This document shows, one piece after another, positions 1 to 8,958 of a DNA stretch of 64,000 nucleotides (positions within the stretch are counted from its first letter, which is position 1; every line of letters begins with the position of its first letter). The DNA is from an uncultured Thermoguttaceae bacterium. GTDB taxonomy: Bacteria; Planctomycetota; Planctomycetia; Pirellulales; Thermoguttaceae. The notes under the pieces are model-generated. The model ran no database searches. It was not told where the DNA came from and was given only the letters and a program-made list of their open reading frames with translations. The stretch lies in the NCBI GenBank assembly GCA_937951625.1, contig CALFBP010000018.1, positions 62,001-126,000 on the forward strand. The letters are read 5' to 3'. A program made the translations under genes and the position numbers.

Positions 1-1
1 G

Positions 2-3000
2 CTACCCCTTGGCTTCGGCCTCGAAGATGCGATCGAAGCGGGCGCGGGTCTCGCCGGTGAATCGCTCGAAATCCGCCAGAACGGCCTCACTATTCGGGGC
101 GTGGAGCAGGTGAGCCAGTTTGGCCAGCTCGGTGGGATCGTCGGGCAGTCGAGCTCGGGCAGTGGAGTTCATCAGGCGCAATCGGCCCTCGACGGTACGG
201 AGAAAGCGGTAACTTCGGGCGAGGAAATCGGCATCGTTTTGCGGCAGGGCCTCGACTTGAACGAGCGCCTCCAGTGCGGCCAGCGTATTGGGAATGCGGA
301 CGCGGGGGTGGCGACGACCATGCTTCAACTGAAGCATCTGCACTAAGAACTCGATGTCCACGATCCCGCCCGGTCCGAGTTTCAGATTGGCCGACACGCC
401 GGACGCTCCCGAGGCTTGACCCGCTGCGGCCGCGCTCTCTTCCATGCGAAGCCGCATGTGCCGAATTTCCCTGGCTTGCTCCGGACGCCAAGGGTGATCG
501 AACGCCGCACGATGGATGATCCGCATGACAAGCTTGGCCATCCGCGGCGAACCGTAGACGACGCGGGCCTTGCACAATGCCTGGCGTTCCCAAAGCTGTC
601 CGCTGCCCGAGGCGAAGTAACGCGCGAATTCTTCCAAAGAAGTTGCCAGCGCGCCGCTCTTGCCCGTGGGACGCAATCGGGCATCGATCTCATACAGCCG
701 GCCCATCGCGCTGAGGCGGCTTGTGGTCTTGATGATCCGCTGGCCCAACTCGCTGAAGAAATGCTGGTTCGAAGTCGTTTGGTTTCGGGGTGCGAACCGG
801 GTGGGAACGGTCGGGCCGTCGGCTTCGAAGAGAAATACGATGTCCAGGTCGCTGTGGTAGTTCATTTCCCGACCGCCAAACTTCCCCATGCCCACGATGG
901 CCACCTCGCAGGGTTGCCCCTTGCGGGGCCCTTCGCCCACGGTCGGGATGCCGTACTTGGCGACGAGACGGTCGTATTCGCGGGTAGCGATCTGGGCCAG
1001 GCATACTTCGGCGATGTCCGACAACACGCCGGTCACGGCCGACACGTCCTCCTTACCCAAAATGTCGCGCACGCCCACGCAAAGCTGCTGGTCGTGCTTG
1101 AAACTGTGGAGGATCGGCTCCAAGTCCTCGGCTGCTCGACATAACTCGGCCAGCCGCTCTTCCAACCATTCCCGCGTCGGAAGCTTGTCCAACACGAGGC
1201 TGTCCATGAGGCTGTCGATCATGCCCGGGTTGCTGATGAGAATCCCAGACAAATACGAACTGTAGGCACAGACCTCCACACACAATTTGAGCGAGGGCGG
1301 ATTGAAACTGAACAACTCCCAAAGCACCGTTTTGCCGCCCAACGAATCGCTCACCTGATTGAGGTTCACGAGGGTGAAGTCGGGATCGGGCGTGGCGGCA
1401 ATCGCCGCAAGAAGCTCTGGGGCGATGGCCGCCAAAAAGTGCCGGCAACGCCGCGTGGAGAGGAAGCGGATTTTTTCTTCCCCCAAGGCCATGAGGTTGC
1501 GGTAGGCCTGCTTCACGTCGCGGAAGCGATACTTGCCAAGCACTTCGACGATCCGGTCCTCGGGCGGAGAAGGGTCGAGCACCAGGTCCGACTCGGCGTG
1601 GCTGGTGTTGTCCTCGCCGAAGGCGTCGTGCAGCAAGTGATTGAGAATCTTGCGGTTCAGGTCCGTCGTGGTCTGGTAATCGGCCAGGAAGGCGGTTAAG
1701 GCTGGCCGATCTGGCGTATCCATGTAGCCCAAACGCAGGGCTAGCTTGCGGAGTTCCGCGGGTTGCTCGGGGAGGAGGTGGGTTTGAAGATCGAAAAGGA
1801 TTTGCAGGCGGTGTTCGACTTTGCGGAGAAATTGATAATTCCGTTCCAAGATCGTCCGCTCCTGATTATTCAGACAGCCGGCCGCCTCCAGCCGTACGAT
1901 GGCCTCCAAGGTATTCGCAGTCCGCACGCCCGGCAAATCTCCCCCGTTGAGCAATTGGAGGAATTGGATCACGAACTCGATGTCACGGATTCCACCGTGG
2001 CCGGTTTTGACGTCTCGGGCGTTTCCGCCCTCGCGGAGGGTCCTTTGCTCGATCCGCCGCTTGAGCGACTGGATTCCGCTGATGTCGGCCCGACTCAAGT
2101 AACGGCGATAGATCCAGTTTTCCAACTTTGCCAGGAATTCGTGGCCCAGGGCATGGTCGCCGGCCGCAGGCCGGGCCTTGATGTAAGCTTGGCGCTCCCA
2201 CGTCCGGCCGCGAAGATCGTAATACTGGAGCGCGGCGGGTACGCTCAGCACCATGGGGCCCCGCTCACCCTCCGGACGCAGTCGCAGGTCCACGCGGTAG
2301 GCGATGCCCAACTCGGTCGGCGTGGTGAGCAATGAGATCAGCTCGCGAGCCAGGCGGTCGAAGAACTCGGCGTTGGTGATCGGGCGGCGGCCGTCGGTCG
2401 ATCCCTCGACGTCGTAAAGGAAGATCAGGTCGATGTCGCTCGAATAGTTCAATTCCACCCCGCCGAGCTTTCCCAAGGCAAGCACGACGAATCGGGCGGG
2501 CTTGCCGTCGGGCCCGCGGGGCGACCCGCGCTGCTGCTGCACTTTGTTCCAAGCCACGGCCACCGCGGCCTCCAACACGGCGTCGGCCACGTAGGAAATT
2601 TGCGACGCGACCGTGGGCAACGGCTGATCCCGCACGATGTCGCCGTACGCGACCCGCAACATCTCCCGATGTTTGAATCGCCGCAATGCCCGCATCACCG
2701 CCGCCTCGTGCTCCAATGCCGAGACCTCACTGGTCAATTCATCCACAAGATATTGTCGAGCGACAGGTTGGCCCTCGGTCAGACGGAGCAGGTCGAAGCT
2801 CTCCGGATCGGTGACTAACAAGTCGCTGAAGTGCTGGCTGGTGGAAAAAATCTGGACCAGCGGGGCCAGCGCCGTGGGATCGCGTTGAAAAAGAGTGCCG
2901 AGCGATAGCGGATTGCGGGCAGCGGCCACAAAACGGCCCAAGTTGTTCATCGCCATGTCCGGGTCGGGACAGGCGTTCAGACACTTGGCTAACGAATCAC

Positions 3001-3154
3001 ACATCGAGGCCAAGAGATCCAGCGGCATCCCCCGCTCGGCGATCTCGACCAGATTCGCGTGTCCCCGCCGCAAATCGGTCAATCCAAGCGATCGCAACCA
3101 TGCCGCGGCCGCGGCCGCGTCGTCCAGATATCGGCGAAGCTCTGCGAGGTCCAT
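2..3154 (-). CDS. glnE: bifunctional glutamine synthetase adenylyltransferase/deadenylyltransferase
   Basis: GlnE attaches AMP to glutamine synthetase and removes it again, under control of PII and glutamine, so it sets nitrogen assimilation in the cytoplasm. The protein (about 1050 aa; E. coli GlnE is 946) shows the two nucleotidyltransferase halves of the family. The N-terminal half has GKLGGVELNYSSDID near residue 230 and the C-terminal half has GMGKFGGREMNYHSDLD near residue 757; both keep the GG-x-E-x-N-x-x-SD-x-D signature, so both activities should be intact. An ATG at 3154 (MDLAELRR) is preferred; the frame also opens three codons earlier with TTG at 3163. It lies 29 bases behind miaB on the same strand and probably shares its transcript. 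The stop codon sits at the window edge, so the gene is complete. Confidence 0.95.
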   Translation of the reverse strand: MDLAELRRYLDDAAAAAAWLRSLGLTDLRRGHANLVEIAERGMPLDLLASMCDSLAKCLNACPDPDMAMNNLGRFVAAARNPLSLGTLFQRDPTALAPLVQIFSTSQHFSDLLVTDPESFDLLRLTEGQPVARQYLVDELTSEVSALEHEAAVMRALRRFKHREMLRVAYGDIVRDQPLPTVASQISYVADAVLEAAVAVAWNKVQQQRGSPRGPDGKPARFVVLALGKLGGVELNYSSDIDLIFLYDVEGSTDGRRPITNAEFFDRLARELISLLTTPTELGIAYRVDLRLRPEGERGPMVLSVPAALQYYDLRGRTWERQAYIKARPAAGDHALGHEFLAKLENWIYRRYLSRADISGIQSLKRRIEQRTLREGGNARDVKTGHGGIRDIEFVIQFLQLLNGGDLPGVRTANTLEAIVRLEAAGCLNNQERTILERNYQFLRKVEHRLQILFDLQTHLLPEQPAELRKLALRLGYMDTPDRPALTAFLADYQTTTDLNRKILNHLLHDAFGEDNTSHAESDLVLDPSPPEDRIVEVLGKYRFRDVKQAYRNLMALGEEKIRFLSTRRCRHFLAAIAPELLAAIAATPDPDFTLVNLNQVSDSLGGKTVLWELFSFNPPSLKLCVEVCAYSSYLSGILISNPGMIDSLMDSLVLDKLPTREWLEERLAELCRAAEDLEPILHSFKHDQQLCVGVRDILGKEDVSAVTGVLSDIAEVCLAQIATREYDRLVAKYGIPTVGEGPRKGQPCEVAIVGMGKFGGREMNYHSDLDIVFLFEADGPTVPTRFAPRNQTTSNQHFFSELGQRIIKTTSRLSAMGRLYEIDARLRPTGKSGALATSLEEFARYFASGSGQLWERQALCKARVVYGSPRMAKLVMRIIHRAAFDHPWRPEQAREIRHMRLRMEESAAAAGQASGASGVSANLKLGPGGIVDIEFLVQMLQLKHGRRHPRVRIPNTLAALEALVQVEALPQNDADFLARSYRFLRTVEGRLRLMNSTARARLPDDPTELAKLAHLLHAPNSEAVLADFERFTGETRARFDRIFEAEAKG

Positions 3155-3183
3155 GAAAAGCAAAGGTTCCGAATGCGGGCTGC

Positions 3184-4581
<1,398 letters not shown>

Positions 4582-4692
4582 TGAATCGTTACCATGCTTT
4601 TAGCTAGCTGTTGTAATCCGCCAGCAAAGGCCCCGTCGCCTGATGTCCCTCGGGAGTGGTGGCGCGCCTGAGGGTGGTAGGTGCCGGTCGCC

Positions 4693-4884
4693 TCAAGTCG
4701 CCCGAGAGGCCTCGGAAGCGCCGGCGTCGTTACCGTTAGAACGCGAATCACCCCTCGGCATTTGCTCGAGTTCCCGTTGCAGCTCCTCGGCAAGCTGCCG
4801 TCGGCGCCCGTTCATCAGACGAGCCAAGCCGACCACCGCCGCGAAACCGGCTACAACCAACAAAGCAAAATCCCAAGGGTCCAT
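4693..4884 (-). CDS. small single-pass membrane protein, hypothetical
   Basis: A 63-residue frame with one hydrophobic segment at residues 5-24 (FALLVVAGFAAVVGLARLM), then a basic stretch (NGRRRQ), a short amphipathic helix rich in Glu and Leu, and a Ser/Asn/Ala tail. This arrangement suggests an N-terminal membrane anchor with a short cytoplasmic tail. It lies 111 bases upstream of miaB on the same strand and could be the first gene of that transcript. A TACAAT box in the minus direction at 4936-4941 would give a leader of about 45 bases, but no good -35 hexamer goes with it. I do not recognise the family. The gene is supported by position and the clean membrane segment, not by homology. Confidence 0.5.
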   Translation of the reverse strand: MDPWDFALLVVAGFAAVVGLARLMNGRRRQLAEELQRELEQMPRGDSRSNGNDAGASEASRAT

Positions 4885-5219
4885 ACCCGGGGTAACTACT
4901 CCCTGTTTATTTGTTAGTTCGCCCCCGAATTTTCTATTGTAATGCGGGAGTGCATTTTTCCGCGACCCCGCTTCTCACACGCAGAGGCACTCGACCAAGC
5001 CGCTTCAGTCAAGCCAGGATGGAGGAACCGAACGCAATTTGCAAGTCAAGCCGTCGCTGCGAGCTGCCCCCGTTGCCTTATCAAAGAGGCCCAAAGAGTG
5101 CTCGCCTTCTTGACTTTGCGTGGAAAGCGTCTTCACGACTTTCAGATGGTTCCCTGTGGATATCAACGAATACAATACCTATATTCTATCGCGGCAATGC
5201 CCTTTTGAGGGACACAAAG
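4885..5219. other. intergenic region between divergent genes
   Basis: About 335 bases between the minus-strand small membrane protein and the plus-strand gene at 5220. The frame of the plus-strand gene stays open back to 4911, but the encoded peptide looks like translated non-coding DNA. TACAAT at 5171-5176 on the plus strand and TACAAT at 4936-4941 on the minus strand are possible -10 boxes without convincing -35 partners. No hairpin or repeat stands out. Confidence 0.4.
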
Positions 5220-6893
5220 ATGACTCCCCGAAACGAGGGATCGACTCTCCGACCGCGTTATGCTCACGTAGTCGCGTTTTTCATAGGGGTTGGCGTGGCG
5301 GTGGCCTGGGTGTTCTGGTCCGCCGGCGCTGGCGGGGGGGATGGCCGGCTGAAGCTGCCGAGGCCGAAGATCGCGCTCTCCAGGGAAACGACCTTCATCA
5401 CGGAGCCGTTGGCCGAGGACGGCTACATCGATTACCTCGCCGCCCTGAATGCGATCAGCTCTCAAGGCGTTACGCCCGACAACAACGCCGCCGTGCCGTT
5501 TTATCAAGCCTTCGGCCCTAGAGACGTGCTCCAGGAACGACGTGAGCACGTCGCCCGGCTCTTAGGCATTCAACCCCCGCCCGAGCAAGGGAAATACTTC
5601 ATCGACGAGACTTCGTACATCCAGCGAAACCGCAAAGTCGCGTTGCAGGTAGGGGACCATGACGAAGACGTAGACCAACCACTCGAGTCCCAATTCGAAC
5701 TGGCACGCCATCGACCTTGGTTGCCCGACGATTTCCCCCTTGTCGCCGCGTGGTTGAAGGAGAACGAGCAGGCGTTGGAGCTCATCGTTGCAGCCAGCAA
5801 ACGCGAGCGGTTTTACTTCCCTCTGTTTGGCTCGGGCGACCACCCCATGGTGATCGCAGCGTCCCTTCCCATGGTACTGCACGCGAGGAACGCAAGCGGG
5901 GCCCTGATCGCCAGGGCCATGCTTCGGTTGAAGAGGGGGGAAGCCGACGAGGCCTGGGCCGACGTTCTGGCTTGCCACCGCCTGGCTCGCCTGATCCCCC
6001 AAGGGCCCACGCTCATTGAATGTCTGGTAGGGATTGCGATCGAAGGCGCCGCGGCCCACGCCGACGCCGCGATCGCCCATCACGGAGGACTTTCCGCCGA
6101 GCAAGCCCGTCGCCTCGCCGAACAACTGCGGCGGTTGCCGCCCATGCCCAAAATGGTTGACAAGATCCGTACCGGCGAACGATTCATGTTTCTGGACGCA
6201 GTTTCGATGATGGCTCGACGAGGGACCGCCGAAATCCGGCTTTTGACAGGCAGCGGAGGCGACACGAGCGGGCTCGTGGCAGGACTGGCCAATTGGGCGG
6301 GAGCCTGGGCGATCAATTGGGAAGAGCCGCTGCGCATGGGCAACGCCTGGTTCGACCGCTTTGTCGAGGCGTTTGGGAAACCCACCCGAGCCGAACGCGA
6401 CGCGGCGATTGCCCAGATCGAAGCCGACGTCCAACAGTTGGCCCAACAGGCCCGCGATCCGAAGAAATGGCTCGCCGAGCTATTGACGAGTTCTCCAGGA
6501 CGGAGCATGGGTCGCCAAATCGGCAGGATGCTCGTGGCCTTGCTCTTGCCTGCCATCTCGTCGGTGGTTAAGGCGGAGGACCGCGGTGCAGTTTATACGG
6601 CCTTTGGACAGGTTGCTTTCGCGCTGGCCGCGTATCGCGCGGACCACGGTGAGTATCCCGCCGATCTTGCGCAGCTCGTACCCCAATATCTCGCGGCCAT
6701 TCCGGAGGACCCCTTCGCGAACGCTCCCTTGCGATACGAGCGGAAAGGAGCCGGCTGCCTGGTGTACAGCGTCAACATAAATGGTCGGGACGACGGCGGT
6801 GCGAGTTTCACTGTCAATCCCGATGGCAACGCCGGATTGTTTCCCGACGCCGACGATGTCGCGATTTTCATGCCCTGGCCGGAAAAGAAGTGA
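5220..6893 (+). CDS. membrane-anchored hypothetical protein with pseudopilin-like C-terminal segment
   Basis: The ATG at 5220 is chosen because GAGGG (5207-5211) lies eight bases before it and because the product then begins with a proper anchor: MTPRNEGSTLRPR followed by a hydrophobic helix (HVVAFFIGVGVAVAWVFW, residues 15-32). That gives 557 aa. The middle is mostly helical with no motif I can name. The end (near residues 460-540) has AYRADHGEYPADLAQLVP, a pattern like the C-terminal part of GspG-type pseudopilins and of many planctomycete proteins that carry a GspG-like tail without a pilin cleavage site. The protein probably sits in the inner membrane with the bulk outside the cytoplasm. 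Function unknown. It converges on the cyclase gene at 7084. Confidence 0.75.
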   Translation: MTPRNEGSTLRPRYAHVVAFFIGVGVAVAWVFWSAGAGGGDGRLKLPRPKIALSRETTFITEPLAEDGYIDYLAALNAISSQGVTPDNNAAVPFYQAFGPRDVLQERREHVARLLGIQPPPEQGKYFIDETSYIQRNRKVALQVGDHDEDVDQPLESQFELARHRPWLPDDFPLVAAWLKENEQALELIVAASKRERFYFPLFGSGDHPMVIAASLPMVLHARNASGALIARAMLRLKRGEADEAWADVLACHRLARLIPQGPTLIECLVGIAIEGAAAHADAAIAHHGGLSAEQARRLAEQLRRLPPMPKMVDKIRTGERFMFLDAVSMMARRGTAEIRLLTGSGGDTSGLVAGLANWAGAWAINWEEPLRMGNAWFDRFVEAFGKPTRAERDAAIAQIEADVQQLAQQARDPKKWLAELLTSSPGRSMGRQIGRMLVALLLPAISSVVKAEDRGAVYTAFGQVAFALAAYRADHGEYPADLAQLVPQYLAAIPEDPFANAPLRYERKGAGCLVYSVNINGRDDGGASFTVNPDGNAGLFPDADDVAIFMPWPEKK

Positions 6894-7083
6894 GCTCCGA
6901 CGCGGAAGGCAGCGCGGGGGTATGCCACCGTGTGAGGATGCCGGGAGGGCGGGATGGCGAATTCCTGTTGGGGCCAAGCCACGCCTTCTTTTGCCGATCC
7001 CGACGAGGCGTCGCCCCTTTGGCACTCGTCCGGGGTTTCGTTCGGGCGCTGGCGGGGCGTGCGGCTGGGGCGGCCTACGCATC

Positions 7084-8877
7084 CTATTTGCTCTCCAGCG
7101 TGATCACGCCATCCCAGTCTGGCGGGGGCGTGCGTTTGTGCTTAACGATGTACTCGGTCAGGAAATCGGCCACTTCGTCCTCGGCGGGGATGCGGTGGAG
7201 AAGCTCGTAAGCGTTCGACCAGCGGCCCGCCAGGAAAGCGTCCAGGGCCGCTTCGCTGATGGCCAGGTGCTCGTCGGTCAACAGCGGACACTCAGAGATC
7301 GGCGGCACGAGTTCGCTGACCTCGATGGCCGCATCCAACCCATAAGGCCGGACGACGGCCAGTCTCCGCACTCGGGCCACGTGGCGGGGCACCTGTTCGC
7401 GCACGGCGCGAGCCGTGCGGTCGTCCAAGAGGATCGGCGCCCGAAGGATCTTGGTCATGCCTTCGAGGCGAGAGGCGAGATTGACGACCGGCCCGAACAC
7501 CGTGACTTTCACGTGATCGACCGTGCCGATCTTGCCGGCGACGGCCCTGCCCGTGGCCACCCCGATCCCCGCCTGAAACCCAGCCAAAGGGCTGCTGGTC
7601 TGCCGGGCGGCGGAGTCGAACTCGCGACGGATGGCCAGCGCGGCCCGGCAGGTCCGCAGGATCGCGTCATCCTGCGGCAGCGGCCAACCCCAGAAGCCCA
7701 TGGCCGCGTCGCCCTGGAAATCGCCCACCACACCCCCCTGTTCGAGAATATGATGGGTCATTACTCCCAGGGCTTTGCTCACGCGGTTCAGCAGTTCCAG
7801 CAAACTATCGGCGTGGCGCTCGGAATGCCGGGAAAAGCCGCGGAGGTCGCAAAACAACACGGAGACCTCGGTCTCGCGGGGGGCGAGCACGACATCGGGA
7901 TCCTCGATCGAAAGGGTGTTGAGGACCACGGGCGAAAAGAACTGGCTGAGGCTGGCGTGCTGCCGGTTGAGCAATTGCATCTGCCGCAAGGAACCGAGCA
8001 TGGCCGCGACCAACTCGGTGAATTTCACGTCCTCGCGCAGGTCGCTGGGATCGGAGGAGGCTGGCATGGCGGGAAGCTCGACGTTGAAGCGGCCCGCCAC
8101 GTAAAGCACCCAGCCCCGCGAGGCTTCGCCGGGCACGGGAGTGCAAAAAGCCCAATCGAAATTGCCCCGCGCCGTGAACGGCTGGGAAGAGGCTTCCCGG
8201 CCGCGCCACACGTGGAGCACGCTTTGACGTTGGCGCAAGGCCTCCTCCATGAGCCGCTCGCTGGGACGGAAGTCGTCGCTGCTCATCAGACGTTGGTCCC
8301 AATGCATGGTCCGCACTCGGCCGCACCCTTGGGCAACGACGTCCCGTCCCATATCCAGATGGACCACCGCCGCCGCGTCGGCCCGCGGCAGGCCCGCCAG
8401 CAACATGCTCACCAAGCGCACGCACAACTCTTCTTCGCCCGTCGCCCCGGAAATCACCTCCGGCAACCGACTGAGGACCTCCATGCGGTAATCAGGATTT
8501 CGAAAGCGAACTTGCCGGAGGAATTCGGAGCTGAACGTCTGCTGTTGAAACGGTTGCGGGGCGTCGTCAGTGATTCGAGCCTCTTGATCGACCACCGTGA
8601 ACGTGGTTTCGCCGATCACGAAGTGCTCGCCCGGGGCAATGCGAAAACGCGTCGCTTCCCTGCCTTGAAAAAAGATGGGATTGCTGGCCGAGGGCAGGCA
8701 AACCACCTCCAAGGCGCCGTTTCTCCAAACCAGCTCCGCATGGCGTCGCGACACATGATGGTCCCAAGGAACCGCCCAGACGCCTGCCGAGCGGCCGAGG
8801 ATCACCGCCTGACCCTCCGGGAGCGGCCGCCGCCACCGCTGTTGCGAATGTCTGCCTTGGGCTACCAGATCGGCCAT
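7084..8877 (-). CDS. FHA-GAF domain class III nucleotide cyclase
   Basis: 597 aa with three recognisable parts. An FHA domain fills about residues 1-130 (ILGRS and VSRRHAELVW, the GR and SxxH phosphothreonine-binding motifs). A GAF-like domain follows at about 150-330. The class III cyclase domain covers about 340-560: VLFCDLRGFS near 343, GDFQGDAAMGFWG near 385 and GPVVNLASRLEG near 460. The two metal-binding aspartates and the Asn/Arg of the NxxxR motif are present. The Lys usual before the second Asp (KFIGD) is Asp here (GDFQGD), and the Asp usual in GDxVN is Pro (GPVVN), so the base-selecting pair is not canonical. There is no membrane segment. It lies 81 bases behind a Ser/Thr kinase gene; FHA domains bind phosphothreonine, so the kinase is a natural upstream partner (inference). 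Confidence 0.9.
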   Translation of the reverse strand: MADLVAQGRHSQQRWRRPLPEGQAVILGRSAGVWAVPWDHHVSRRHAELVWRNGALEVVCLPSASNPIFFQGREATRFRIAPGEHFVIGETTFTVVDQEARITDDAPQPFQQQTFSSEFLRQVRFRNPDYRMEVLSRLPEVISGATGEEELCVRLVSMLLAGLPRADAAAVVHLDMGRDVVAQGCGRVRTMHWDQRLMSSDDFRPSERLMEEALRQRQSVLHVWRGREASSQPFTARGNFDWAFCTPVPGEASRGWVLYVAGRFNVELPAMPASSDPSDLREDVKFTELVAAMLGSLRQMQLLNRQHASLSQFFSPVVLNTLSIEDPDVVLAPRETEVSVLFCDLRGFSRHSERHADSLLELLNRVSKALGVMTHHILEQGGVVGDFQGDAAMGFWGWPLPQDDAILRTCRAALAIRREFDSAARQTSSPLAGFQAGIGVATGRAVAGKIGTVDHVKVTVFGPVVNLASRLEGMTKILRAPILLDDRTARAVREQVPRHVARVRRLAVVRPYGLDAAIEVSELVPPISECPLLTDEHLAISEAALDAFLAGRWSNAYELLHRIPAEDEVADFLTEYIVKHKRTPPPDWDGVITLESK

Positions 8878-8958
8878 GACGACACGCGCTCAACGAAAAA
8901 CCGAAGCCCTGCCCGGGAACCCCCGGGAGCTTGTTTGTCGTGGGCCGGACGCGGAGAC

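Noticed and set aside
416-1144. 242-codon plus-strand frame inside glnE
   Set aside because: Shadow of glnE, which is supported by motifs along its whole length.
4911-5219. N-terminal extension of the gene at 5220
   Set aside because: The frame is open, but the extension has no signal-like or domain-like character, and the ribosome-binding site and membrane anchor point to the ATG at 5220.
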